A stretch of 64,000 nt of DNA, taken from NCBI GenBank assembly GCA_963734665.1, contig CAVTIR010000001.1, forward strand, positions 1 through 64,000, read 5' to 3'. Of the stretch, positions 7,874 through 16,017 are shown piece by piece (position 1 is the first letter of the stretch; each line of letters opens with the position of its first letter). The stretch is from Trebonia sp963734665. GTDB taxonomy: Bacteria > Actinomycetota > Actinomycetes > Streptosporangiales > Streptosporangiaceae. The position numbers and the translations under genes were made by a program. The notes beneath the pieces are model-generated. The model did not search any database and was not told the DNA's origin. It saw only the letters and a list, made by a program, of their open reading frames with translations.

Positions 7874-9342
7874 CAGTCCGCCTCGCCATCGTCGCCGCGG
7901 AACTCCGCATCGGCTTCCCGGTCGGCCGCCTGCTCGTCCAGGAGCCCGCAGGCAACCCCGGCGCCTTCGTAGGCATCCCGGTAGATGCGAGTGGTATCCA
8001 GCCTTCTGAGGTACTTTTCCGTGGTCAGGACAGTCGAGTGACCCAGCAAGTCACGCAGGACCAGCAGGGGGTCGGCCTTGGTCAGGTAGAGCACCAGGGC
8101 GGCATCGGCGTCGGTGTCCTTCACCAGCCCGGCGGCCTGGCGGTAGTGGCCGGCTACCAGGTACTCAAGGGTCCGCATCGCGAAGCTGTGCCGCAACCGG
8201 TGGGGCGTGACGTGGGGGAAGCGTGGCTCGGCCGTGGCCCGGATCCGGTCAGAGGCCCGCTCGAATACTGTCGCCCAGGCGGTGAACGGGCCGCCGCCGT
8301 TCTTGACCGCCAGCAGGCACGAGCCGCCGTCAGGGGCGACCAGCCTGCGCCGGTCGGCCGGGGTGAGCGTGTCCCACTTCCGCCTGACGCCGTTGACCCG
8401 CCCGCCACGCTCGTCCGGCTCGGTCACCAGCAGCGGCTCGCCCCACCGTGGCGGCGGGCGCCAGAACGAGCCGTCCGTGGTCGCGGCCCGGTCGAGGGCC
8501 AGGTAGCCGTGCACTGCGGCCAGCGCGTCATAGGAAGCCCACGTGGTGCGGAACTTCCGCCCTTTCGTCACCCCGGCCGGCACCGGGAACGGGATCGGCC
8601 TCGCGGTCGGCCGGAGCGGGAGCGCCGGGACCTCCCAGGGCAATAGGTAGGTGAATTCCTGCAGCCGCAGCCCGGTGGCCAGCGCCAGCCCGGCGACCGC
8701 GGCGTTGCGCGTCAGCTCCCGGCCGTGATACCCGGTGTCGGCTGCCCCGTCGCGTGCGAGTCCGCGCAGGCTGGCGAGGAACAGCTCGGTGAAGTCGGGT
8801 TCTAGGTACCTGATCGTCACGTGCGGCTTCGGGGTCCGCCGCACCGCCAGGTTCACCCGGACCTCGCGGCCCGTCCCGGCGAACAGCGCCCGTGCCGTCC
8901 GGTAGGTGAACGGCTCGGCCTGCGCGTGGCCCTCCTCCATCGCCCACCGGTAGAACAGCGACAGGATGCTCATGTGCCGGCCCCACGTCGTGGCCGAGAA
9001 CCGCTGCCGCTCCGGGCCAGCAGCCCGGTACTCGGCATACCGGCTCAGCGCCAGCTTCAGCCGCACCCGCGAGTCGAACACCCCAACGCCATGGGGAACC
9101 AGGAACTCCATCCACGCCCTGATCGCACGGGCGTAGGCCTCCCACGTGGCAGGAGCCGGGGCACCGCTAACGGGAAGCTCCCGCAGCCACTGGTTCACCG
9201 CCACGACCGGGCGGGGAGCGCCAGGGCCGTCCTCGAACAGCAGGTCGTCGTCGACCAGCACCGGCATCCGCTCCGGGATCAGCGGCCGGTGCCCGGTGTC
9301 CCAGGACTCCCAGCCCTGGGACGAGAAGAAGGTGAGGATCAC
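7873..9342 (-). CDS. Tyrosine recombinase, first of a second trio
   Basis: This integrase has about 489 residues. Its N-terminal domain (VNQWLRELPVSGAPAPATWEAYARAIRAWMEFL) is a typical core-binding region. The catalytic half shows Arg in LALATGLRLQEFTYLLPWE, Lys in VTKGRKFRTTW, PHRLRHSFAMRTL, LLGHSTVLTTEKYLRRLD with Tyr. The GTG at 9342 (VILTFFSSQGWESW) is my preferred start because conserved-looking sequence begins there; the frame stays open to about 9430 without a better site. It is followed by two coupled partner genes, giving a second three-gene recombinase set on the opposite strand to the first. Confidence 0.82.
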   Translation of the reverse strand: MILTFFSSQGWESWDTGHRPLIPERMPVLVDDDLLFEDGPGAPRPVVAVNQWLRELPVSGAPAPATWEAYARAIRAWMEFLVPHGVGVFDSRVRLKLALSRYAEYRAAGPERQRFSATTWGRHMSILSLFYRWAMEEGHAQAEPFTYRTARALFAGTGREVRVNLAVRRTPKPHVTIRYLEPDFTELFLASLRGLARDGAADTGYHGRELTRNAAVAGLALATGLRLQEFTYLLPWEVPALPLRPTARPIPFPVPAGVTKGRKFRTTWASYDALAAVHGYLALDRAATTDGSFWRPPPRWGEPLLVTEPDERGGRVNGVRRKWDTLTPADRRRLVAPDGGSCLLAVKNGGGPFTAWATVFERASDRIRATAEPRFPHVTPHRLRHSFAMRTLEYLVAGHYRQAAGLVKDTDADAALVLYLTKADPLLVLRDLLGHSTVLTTEKYLRRLDTTRIYRDAYEGAGVACGLLDEQAADREADAEFRGDDGEAD

Positions 9343-9431
9343 GATCCGGAACCATAGAAACACGACACGGCCCGCCGCAGCCGAAAACCACAGCTCGACC
9401 CGGGAGGCCAGGGCGAATCGCAACACAGTAA

Positions 9432-9800
9432 CTAAGCGGAGAGAACGTGCCGCAGGCAGTGCAGGTCCAGCTCGGCGGGCAGCCCGGCCGCCCTGCTGGC
9501 AGCGGTGAACGCGTCGTCGACCGCCCGCGCCGACAGGCGGCAGGCCCGCTCGGTGACCCACAGCGCCGCCAGCGACCCGGGCCCGAACGCCGGCCGGACC
9601 TCGCCGACCCAGTGCTCCAGCACCCCCGCGATCCAGTCCATCTCCGGGACCGTCAGCACGGTGCGCCGCCGGGGCGGGCCGCCCCGGGACGCCTTGCCCC
9701 ACCGCACGAACAGCCCGCCGTGCCGGCCGTACTGCGGGGCCTTCGGGTTGTGCCGCAGGTCGGCCAGGTCCAGGCCGCTCGCTTCCCGCCGGCGCAGCCC
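9432..9800 (-). pseudogene. Middle fragment of a split tyrosine recombinase (continues from 14281-14934)
   Basis: In the minus-strand frame this reads GLRRREASGLDLADLRHN through VLTVPEMDWIAGVLEHW to DLHCLRHVLSA-stop. It starts exactly at the first catalytic Arg motif and stops right after the LRH of the second catalytic motif, so the His/Tyr end is missing. Its missing N-terminal part lies at 14281-14934, across the 4.48-kb Tn554-like element. The abrupt end after LRH coincides with the upstream end of the second recombinase trio. The fragment cannot be functional. Confidence 0.8.
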
Positions 9801-9820
9801 TTTTCCGGGGGTCCGGGACC
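9795..9820. repeat. Left core (CAGCCC) and left terminal repeat of the Tn554-like element
   Basis: CAGCCC (9795-9800) belongs to the interrupted recombinase codons for Gly-Leu. The element begins at 9801 with TTTTCCGGGGGTC, which matches the reverse complement of the right end (TTCTCCGGGGTTC) at 11 of 13 positions. Confidence 0.75.
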
Positions 9821-9941
9821 CGTTGCATGACGTTGCCTTGTCGGTGCGTTCTTGCTGGTGGCGCGGTGTTTCTCCGTGGGTGTCGTGCTCGTGGCTGGTA
9901 GATGTTCGGTTAGCCAGGCACGAGATCGGGGGGATCAGGGG

Positions 9942-11126
9942 ATGCGGGCGTTTCCGGTGAGACTGCCGTCCGGGCAGAGGTACTGGACGGTGCTGGATGA
10001 CGATCTGCAGGTCGTGGCCGTCGCGGACGGCTTCCTGCGGTATCTGCGGTTCGGCCGCGACGGGGCCGAGTCCACGACGAAGGCGTACGCGCACGCGATC
10101 GCGCTGTTCCTGCGCTGGTGCGCGCGGACGGGCCGGCCCTGGCAGGCCGGGGTCGAGCAGTTCGCCTCGTTCATGACGTGGCTGGCCCATGCCGGGCCGT
10201 CGGCGTCGGGTGCTGACGTCGGCGCGGCTGTCCCGGGGATGCTGCTGGCGGGACCCGGGTCCGCGCCGGCCCGGTCGGCGTCGCGGATCAACGGCGTGCT
10301 GACCGCCGTGCGCGGGATGGTGGTGCACGCGGTCTCCGCCGGGCAGGGCCCGGCGGGCCTGGTGCCGCTGCTGTATGAGGTGGCCGACGACCGTGACCTG
10401 CCGGGGCAGGCCCGCGGCGAGGACGGGCGGATGGCGTGGCGGCTGCGGGCCCGGCACCGCCTGCGGGAACCGGAAACAGCGGTCGACCGCGCCAGCGACG
10501 AGGAGATCGTCGCGCTGCTGGGCGCGTGCCGGTCGGCACGGGACCGGCTGATCGTGCTGCTGATGGCCCGGGCCGGGCTCCGCCGCGGCGAGGTCTGCGG
10601 GCTGCGCCGCAGCGACGTGCACCTGCTGGCTGACTCGCGGCGGCTGGGCTGCGAGGTCGCCCGCGCGCACCTGCACGTGATCCGCCGGGAGGACAACCCG
10701 AACGGGGCGTGGGCCAAGTCCCGCCGGCAGCGCGCCGTGCCGCTTGACTTCCTCGTCGTGCAGGCCTTCGACACCTACGAGTTCGAGCGGATGCGGGTGC
10801 CGCGGGCACGATCCAGCGATTTCACGCTGGTCAACTTGTCCCGCGGCACGATCGGAGCGCCGATGCGCCCGGACGCGATCGGGGAGCTGCTCACGGCCCT
10901 GTCCCGCCGGGCCGGCATGGAGGAACCAGTTAGCCCTCATCAGCTCCGCCACGCCTTCGGAAGCAATGCCGCCGACGCCGGCGCGGGGATCGACGTGGTC
11001 GCTGACCTGCTCGGACACGCGGCGATTTCCTCCTCTCAGGTCTACGTTCATCCTGATTCCTCCCGGCTGCGGGCCGCAGTAGACGCGGTGCCCAGCCCGC
11101 GCGGGCAGGCGGGAGAGAGCCGGTGA
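9942..11126 (+). CDS. tnpA: Tyrosine recombinase TnpA of the Tn554-like element
   Basis: This 394-residue recombinase has a core-binding domain (TTKAYAHAIALFLRWCARTGRPW) and a catalytic domain with Arg in ARAGLRRGEVCGLRRSDVH, a Lys-bearing strand (NGAWAKSRRQRAVPL), SPHQLRHAFGSNA, and LLGHAAISSSQVYVHPD with Tyr. I chose ATG 9942 (MRAFPVRLPSGQRYW) over the longer frame from 9852 because the upstream 30 residues look non-coding. The stop overlaps tnpB by ATGA. In Tn554, TnpA and TnpB are both needed for integration and excision; the same is assumed here. Confidence 0.85.
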   Translation: MRAFPVRLPSGQRYWTVLDDDLQVVAVADGFLRYLRFGRDGAESTTKAYAHAIALFLRWCARTGRPWQAGVEQFASFMTWLAHAGPSASGADVGAAVPGMLLAGPGSAPARSASRINGVLTAVRGMVVHAVSAGQGPAGLVPLLYEVADDRDLPGQARGEDGRMAWRLRARHRLREPETAVDRASDEEIVALLGACRSARDRLIVLLMARAGLRRGEVCGLRRSDVHLLADSRRLGCEVARAHLHVIRREDNPNGAWAKSRRQRAVPLDFLVVQAFDTYEFERMRVPRARSSDFTLVNLSRGTIGAPMRPDAIGELLTALSRRAGMEEPVSPHQLRHAFGSNAADAGAGIDVVADLLGHAAISSSQVYVHPDSSRLRAAVDAVPSPRGQAGESR

Positions 11127-13621
11127 CCGCCGCTGCACTGGTCATTTCGCTCCCGGCCCGCGGCGGGTCCGCCGAGTTTCCGCAGGTGCTGGCCGGGGCC
11201 GTGCTGGACGGCGCGGCCGCCCGGCTGGCCGGATCGCTCGACCGGGGCCTGCTGGCCGAGGCCGGGTGGGACCCGGCGTCCCGGATCTTGTTCCTGCCCG
11301 CGCAGCACCGGCTGCTGGGGCGCCAGGTATGCCAGGCGGAAGGATGCGACGGGACCGTCCACAACGACTGCCCCGGCGTGTGCTACCGGTGCTTCACCCG
11401 GCTGAGGGAACTCGGGATGAGCGCCGCCGGGATCACCGCGGCCCGGCAGCTTCCCGCCGCGCCCGCGCCCGCCGGGCACTGCGCGGTGCCGGACTGCGGG
11501 TGCAAGCCGACGGTGCGCGGTGCGGTGCTGTGCGAACCGCACGCCAAGCAGTTCCGCAGCCGCCGGACGCCTATCCCGTTGGAGCAGTTCATCACCGGCC
11601 GGCGGGTGCGGCCCCTGCCGCCTCTTCCGGCGTGCCTGGTGCTGGCGTGCACCCGCACGGCCGACGGCGCCGCCGGCTACTGCAACACTCACTACCAGCG
11701 GTGGCGCGTGGCCCAGCGCGAGGGCACCGGGACCGACGAGCAGCGCTGGCAGGCCACCGAGCCCGGCGTCGCCGAGCCGGGGCAGGTGAACCTGCGGGCC
11801 CTGCCGCCGCTGGTCGTCGCGGAGATGCTGGTCGGCCTGCAGACCCGGCTGCGGGAAGGGCTCCGTCTCACCGACGTGGTGCTGCGGGCGGTCGGCGACA
11901 CGCTCCGCCGCCGGCAGGCCGCTTCGATCCACGACTGCGACCCCGGCCTGGCCCCGGGCAAGCGCGCCAGGTCCGTGCTGCGCGCCTTCGCCCGCGATGC
12001 CCGCCGCGCGCTGGCCGACCCGGGACGTGAGCAGGGCAAGGACAGCTGGGACCTGGCTGTCTTCGGCCGCCCCGGCACCTTGTCCTTCACCGTGCTTGCC
12101 CAGCCGTGGCTGGCCGCCGCGTCCAAGCAGTGGGCGGCCGATCAGCTGCCGCGCCACCGCGGCAGCGGCGCTTCCCGGGTCCGGGGAAAGATCAACAGCG
12201 TCGGGCTGCTGTCGCAGTCCCTGCATTCCCGCCCTGACCACGGCTGCGACCCGGCGGCGCTGGGACGCGGGGACCTGGAGAACTTCCTCAACCGGATCGC
12301 CTACCTGGAGTCCGCCGGCCAGGTGAGCCGTTACCGCCGCAACATGATCTGCCGGGACGTGCGGGCGGTGCTGGCCGGGATCCGCGCCCTGGGCCTGACC
12401 CGCCCCGGCCAGGCTGCGGCCGGGCTGCCCGGGGACTTCGCCGTCGAACGCGGCGACATCCCCGCCGACCCGGAGCGCGGCGAGCCCGGCCGGGACCTGC
12501 CGCCGGAGATCATGGCGGTCCTGTGCGCCCACCTGAGCACTCTGGAGCCCGCCGAGGTCAGAGCTGCCACCCAGATCGGGATCGACACCGGCCGCCGGCC
12601 CGAGGACATCCTCGGCCTGCCGCTGGACTGCCTGGCCCGCGACAAGGACGGCGGGGCGGTCCTGGTCTACGACAACGTCAAAGCCGACCGGCTCGGCCGC
12701 CGGCTGCCGATCAGCGCCGCGACCGCCGAGGTGATCACCAGCCAGCAGCAGCGGGTCCGGCAACGGTTTCCCCACGCCCCGGCCGCGAAGCTGAAACTGC
12801 TGCCCACCAGCTACCGAAACCCCGACGGGACCAAGCCGATCAGCAGAGGCACCCTGGAAGCCCGCCACCGCGACTGGGTCAGCACCCTGCCGCCCCTGCT
12901 CACCCGCGACGGGGTCACGTTCGACACCGCCAAGATCGTGCCCTACGCATACCGCCACAGCTACGCCCAAAGGCACGCTGACGCCGGCGTTCCCATCGAC
13001 GTGCTCGCCGAGCTCCTCGATCACCGGAGCTACTCGGTGACCCGCTCCTACTACCGGATCGGCGAAGACCGCCGCCGCGACGCCGTTGACAAGGTCACCA
13101 CGCTCAGCTTCGACCGGCACGGCAACCGCATCTGGCGCGACGCCCGCGCCCTGCTGGACTCCGAACGGGCCCGCCACGCAGTCGGTGAAGTCGCCGTCCC
13201 CTACGGCACCTGCACCGAGCCCTCCAACGTCCAGGCCGGAGGCGGCGCCTGCCCGGTCCGGTTCCGCTGTGCCGGCTGCGACCACTTCCGCACCAACGTC
13301 GCGTTCCTGCCCGACCTGCAGGCCCACCTCCACGACCTGCTCCGCACCCGGGAACGGCTGGCTGCCGCCATCAACGGCGTCGACGAGTGGGCCCGCGCCG
13401 ACGCCACCCCCGCCGAGGAGGAGATCTCCCGGATCCGGCGCCTGATCGCCCAGATCAAGGGCGACATCGCCGGCCTCGGCGACGCCGAGCGAGCCCAGAT
13501 CGACGAAGCAGTCGCGGTGGTGCGCCGTCACCGCGCCGCCCACGCAGTCCCCCTCGGCATGCCCGCACTCCGCGCCAGCGCACCCGCCCCGCTCACAGCG
13601 ACACCGGAGGTCACCGCGTGA
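11123..13621 (+). CDS. tnpB: Large tyrosine recombinase TnpB with Cys-rich N terminus
   Basis: This 832-residue protein has Cys clusters in its first 190 residues (CQAEGCDGTVHNDCPGVCYRC, CAVPDCGC, a later C-x-H set) that suggest zinc binding. A central DNA-binding region follows. The catalytic domain shows Arg in GIDTGRRPEDILGLPLDCL, VPYAYRHSYAQRHADAGV, LLDHRSYSVTRSYYRIGEDRR. The tail has CPVRFRCAGCDHFRTNVAFLPDLQ followed by coiled coil. It is larger than Tn554 TnpB (about 630 residues), the extra length being the Cys-rich N terminus. It overlaps its neighbours by 4 bases at each side, so all three proteins are translationally coupled. Confidence 0.87.
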   Translation: MTAAALVISLPARGGSAEFPQVLAGAVLDGAAARLAGSLDRGLLAEAGWDPASRILFLPAQHRLLGRQVCQAEGCDGTVHNDCPGVCYRCFTRLRELGMSAAGITAARQLPAAPAPAGHCAVPDCGCKPTVRGAVLCEPHAKQFRSRRTPIPLEQFITGRRVRPLPPLPACLVLACTRTADGAAGYCNTHYQRWRVAQREGTGTDEQRWQATEPGVAEPGQVNLRALPPLVVAEMLVGLQTRLREGLRLTDVVLRAVGDTLRRRQAASIHDCDPGLAPGKRARSVLRAFARDARRALADPGREQGKDSWDLAVFGRPGTLSFTVLAQPWLAAASKQWAADQLPRHRGSGASRVRGKINSVGLLSQSLHSRPDHGCDPAALGRGDLENFLNRIAYLESAGQVSRYRRNMICRDVRAVLAGIRALGLTRPGQAAAGLPGDFAVERGDIPADPERGEPGRDLPPEIMAVLCAHLSTLEPAEVRAATQIGIDTGRRPEDILGLPLDCLARDKDGGAVLVYDNVKADRLGRRLPISAATAEVITSQQQRVRQRFPHAPAAKLKLLPTSYRNPDGTKPISRGTLEARHRDWVSTLPPLLTRDGVTFDTAKIVPYAYRHSYAQRHADAGVPIDVLAELLDHRSYSVTRSYYRIGEDRRRDAVDKVTTLSFDRHGNRIWRDARALLDSERARHAVGEVAVPYGTCTEPSNVQAGGGACPVRFRCAGCDHFRTNVAFLPDLQAHLHDLLRTRERLAAAINGVDEWARADATPAEEEISRIRRLIAQIKGDIAGLGDAERAQIDEAVAVVRRHRAAHAVPLGMPALRASAPAPLTATPEVTA

Positions 13622-14160
13622 ACACCGCCAGGTCCAAGCCCATGCTGGAAGGCCGCCAGGCCGATTCCCTGCGCCGCCGGCAGCGCGTCACCGCCGCGCT
13701 CGACCGCGCCGCCGCAGAAGGCGCCGAGATCAGCGCCTCCGGGATCGCCCGCGCCGCCGGAGTCGACAGGACGTTCATCTACCGGCACCGCGACCTGCTG
13801 GAAAAGATCCACGCCCTCCAGGCCGAACCAGCTGCCAGCAGCGCCGCTGGTCCTTCCGTCACCCGGGCCTCGCTGCAAGCGGACCTGCTCGCCGCGCACG
13901 AACGCGCCGTCCGCCTCAGCACCCGCGTCCAGCACCTGGAAAAGCGCCTGTCGGAGGCTCTCGGAGACCAGGCCTGGCGCGAGTCCGGGCTCGGCGCCCC
14001 AGCCGACATCGACGCCCTGAACCAGAAGATCACCCACCAGGAACAGCAGATCACCGACCTGCGGCTGCAACTCGAAGAACGCGACGACGAACTCGCCGCT
14101 TCCCGCGCCACCAACCGCGAGCTCATGACGCAGCTCAACCACGCGGCCCGGCCCCGGTGA
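13618..14160 (+). CDS. tnpC: DUF6262-like accessory protein TnpC of the Tn554-like element
   Basis: This 180-residue protein starts at a GTG overlapping the tnpB stop (GTGA). Residues about 15-60 form an HTH (ASGIARAAGVDRTFIYRHRDLLEKIH), and residues 80-175 a long coiled coil (HERAVRLSTRVQHLEKRLSEAL, QQITDLRLQLEERDDEL). It is the same family as the protein at 218-670. In Tn554 the small TnpC affects rate and orientation of integration but is not essential. About 120 bases follow before the element end, holding an ACCTG-N6-CAGGT inverted repeat at 14188-14203. Confidence 0.8.
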   Translation: MNTARSKPMLEGRQADSLRRRQRVTAALDRAAAEGAEISASGIARAAGVDRTFIYRHRDLLEKIHALQAEPAASSAAGPSVTRASLQADLLAAHERAVRLSTRVQHLEKRLSEALGDQAWRESGLGAPADIDALNQKITHQEQQITDLRLQLEERDDELAASRATNRELMTQLNHAARPR

Positions 14161-14254
14161 CACGCCGGCCCAGGTCGTTGCACCACACCTGTCGCAGCAG
14201 GTAACGTCTCACCTAACAGCCTCTGAGCTGCACAAACGCAAGAAACTAAGCCCC

Positions 14255-14286
14255 TGACGCACCGGACGAACCCCGGAGAACAGCCC
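14255..14286. repeat. Right terminal repeat and right core (CAGCCC) of the Tn554-like element
   Basis: The element ends GAACCCCGGAGAA at 14280, and CAGCCC (14281-14286) follows. The reverse complement of the end, TTCTCCGGGGTTC, pairs with the left end. Beyond the core, the minus-strand frame resumes as the N-terminal part of the split recombinase. Confidence 0.75.
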
Positions 14287-14934
14287 GTAGGCGTAGACCG
14301 TCTTCAGCACCGCCGCGTCCCGCAGCGCGGCCAGCGCGCCCTTGCGGCCCCGGGCGCGGATCTCCTCCGCCCGCCCGTCGGCCGCGTCGAACAGCGCCTG
14401 CACCTCGTCATAGGTCAGCGGGCGCCGGGCGGGCGCTCCCTCGTACTCGCTGACGTGCGCCACGCTGTTCCACTCGTGGAACACCTGCACCGGGCGCCGG
14501 CCAAACCTTTCGCCGCATACTTCTGCCCACTCATACCTCGGATCGGTGACGTACTCGCAAAACAACCGCAGCGCGCCCTCGTACCAGCGCGCCGTCGAGA
14601 CCGCGACCGGCCGCGCCCCGGACCGCAGGTGGCTGATGAACGCCTCCGCCTCGGCCGGCTCCCACTCCCACGGGTACTGCCCCGCGAACCCGGCCAGCCG
14701 GCGCACCACCGCCGCCCGCGGCCCGATCGTCGCCTCCTCCCCCAGGAACCGGCTCCGCTGCTGCCGCGCCCACCCCGCCAGCATCGCCTCGAACACCGCC
14801 TCCTGCGGGTTCAGCGGCACGACCCCCTGCGCCAGCTCCAGCCGCGCGCAGCCCGGCAACCCGGCAGCACCCACCCCAAACCCCCCGTTGCATCCGCCGC
14901 AACATTGATGCACGGAGAGTAACCGACATGACAC
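14281..14934 (-). pseudogene. N-terminal part of the split tyrosine recombinase
   Basis: Minus-strand coding sequence gives an N-terminal core-binding domain (LNPQEAVFEAMLAGWARQQRSRFL, VRRLAGFAGQYPWEWEPAEAEAFISHL) and then LTYDEVQALFDAADGR up to LKTVYAYGL. The frame is cut there by the Tn554-like element. The next residues of the ancestral protein (RRREASGLDLADL) are at 9795 and leftward. The start is uncertain: GTG 14934 opens the frame, but family-like sequence begins about 30 residues later. With its catalytic half displaced and truncated, the gene is inactive. Confidence 0.78.
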
Positions 14935-14964
14935 TGCGGCTCAACAACCCGAAATCACCGCGTG

Positions 14965-15432
14965 TCACGACCCCGGCAGCTGCGCATCAGGCGAATTCAC
15001 GCCCATACCGGACACTGCGGAATGTTGCATCGGCTGCAATAAATCACATAGTTCGAACCACGTCACCACCCGCCCGCCGCGCCGACGCCAGCCCCACCGT
15101 GCCGCGAGGCCCGCAACAAGCTGAAGCCCGCGACCGCCTTCGGCATCACGGCCGACAGGACGCAGCTCCGGCGTCCCCGGCCCGGCGCGATCGGTGACCT
15201 CGACCCGGACGACGCCGCCCCCGGCAATGACCGCGACCGTGACCATCTCCCCGGGAGCACCCGAGCCGCTATGACGGACAGAATTACCGAAGACCTCGCT
15301 CACCAGCAAGATAGCCACGTCTCCGCACGGGTGCCCAGAGCCGAGTACCTCGGAGACGAACGTGCGAGCGGCCCGCGCCCGCTCCGCCCGCCCGGCAAGC
15401 GTCACGCTCTCCCGGACCGCCACCCTGGCCAT
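14965..15432 (-). CDS. ATP-binding protein of the anti-sigma / HATPase_c type
   Basis: This 155-residue single-domain protein resembles RsbW-like GHKL ATPases common in actinomycetes. The N box is recognisable (ILLVSEVFGNSVRHS), followed by VRVEVTDRAGPGTPEL (G1-like) and GRGLQLVAGLAARWGW (G2-like), ending VVTWFEL. ATG 15432 (MARVAVRESVTL) is the best start; a longer frame continues upstream without family support. Members of this group bind ATP and regulate sigma or anti-sigma factors, but many are orphans. No partner gene is adjacent, so its target is unknown. The recombinase zone lies on one side and the tRNA-Tyr on the other. Confidence 0.75.
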   Translation of the reverse strand: MARVAVRESVTLAGRAERARAARTFVSEVLGSGHPCGDVAILLVSEVFGNSVRHSGSGAPGEMVTVAVIAGGGVVRVEVTDRAGPGTPELRPVGRDAEGGRGLQLVAGLAARWGWRRRGGRVVTWFELCDLLQPMQHSAVSGMGVNSPDAQLPGS

Positions 15433-15558
15433 CACCGCACCCGCCCTTCCCCGGCCGCCCCGCCCCGGAAACCGGCCGGGCAGCGGGCGGACGCAGGAAC
15501 ATGCACGCTCAGCTCCGCCGCGAACGTCAAGCCGACACAATCGGCCTCCGCGGACCCC

Positions 15559-15668
15559 GTCCGTGGGCTCGTCCGTGCCTGCGGCCCTCGTCCGTGGCCG
15601 TCCGTGCAAAGCCGACGGTCCCCCACACCGCTCCCTGGCCCCGATTTTCGTCCGCTATGCGTCCGTGG
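15559..15668. repeat. Cluster of GTCCGTG(G) short direct repeats
   Basis: GTCCGTG occurs at 15559, 15571, 15590, 15600 and 15661, three copies extending to GTCCGTGG, plus a partial GTCCG at 15650. The cluster lies in the gene-free stretch 15433-15725 between the ATPase gene and the tRNA terminator. I see no convincing gene in that stretch. Confidence 0.6.
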
Positions 15669-15725
15669 ACACCGCAATATGACGGTCTACAGCGCTACAA
15701 GGTGACACATGCTGGGACAGACAAG

Positions 15726-15769
15726 AAACGCCCCGCTAGCTACGAGAATTCGCAGCTAGCGGGGCGTTT
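15726..15769 (-). terminator. Perfect 16-bp hairpin, terminator of tRNA-Tyr
   Basis: AAACGCCCCGCTAGCT (15726-15741) pairs perfectly with 15754-15769 around a 12-base loop. On the minus strand it follows the tRNA by about 10 bases and ends in a short TTTCTT run, so it fits an intrinsic terminator. Confidence 0.85.
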
Positions 15770-15779
15770 TCGCAGCGTG

Positions 15780-15861
15780 TGGCAGGTGATGGGTTCGAAC
15801 CATCGTAGGCTGAGCCGACGGTTTTACAGACCGCTCCCTTTGGCCACTCGGGCAACCTGCC
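15780..15861 (-). tRNA. tRNA-Tyr (anticodon GTA)
   Basis: The minus strand folds into a class II tRNA. The acceptor stem is GGCAGGT/ACCTGCC with discriminator A, the D region GCCCGAGTGGCCAAAGGGAGC, the anticodon stem-loop CGGTCTGTAAAACCG giving GTA, then a long variable arm and a T arm ending GGTTCGAACC. CCA is not encoded. The length of 82 is normal for bacterial tRNA-Tyr. Its 3' end faces the recombinase-rich zone, a common position for an integration site, but no second copy of the 3' end is visible in the window. Confidence 0.97.
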
Positions 15862-16017
15862 TAGCACCGCCGCATCGCGGCAGCAGAGAAAATATAGCGG
15901 ACATCGCGACTGCTTGCGACGTTGGAGTCCAAAGCGCTCGCCCCAGCAACCGCAGTCCATGTACACCATAGCGTCCCGATGTGACGATCGGCAGCCTACC
16001 CGTCTACCCTGTGATCC

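Larger units (their letters stand above)
9801..14280 (+). mobile_element. Complete Tn554-like element: tnpA, tnpB, tnpC
   Basis: A 4,480-bp unit carries three plus-strand genes joined by ATGA/GTGA overlaps: a 394-residue recombinase, an 832-residue recombinase with Cys-rich regions, and a 180-residue HTH/coiled-coil protein. Number, order and relative sizes match Tn554 TnpA-TnpB-TnpC. It interrupts a minus-strand recombinase gene between the codons for ...YAYGL and RRRE. The hexamer CAGCCC lies on both sides (9795-9800, 14281-14286), and the ends form short imperfect inverted repeats. No cargo gene is present. The boundaries come from rejoining the host gene and should be accurate to a few bases. 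Confidence 0.85.

Noticed and set aside
9801..11138. Long minus-strand frame of 568 residues over the tnpA region
   Set aside because: Most of it is a shadow of tnpA. Only its last 120 residues (9432-9800) have recombinase sequence, belonging to the gene split by the element.
15047..15062. GTTCGAACCA match to the tRNA-Tyr T-loop, as a possible attachment-site copy
   Set aside because: Only ten bases match, and they are explained as codons for the conserved TWFEL end of the ATP-binding protein.
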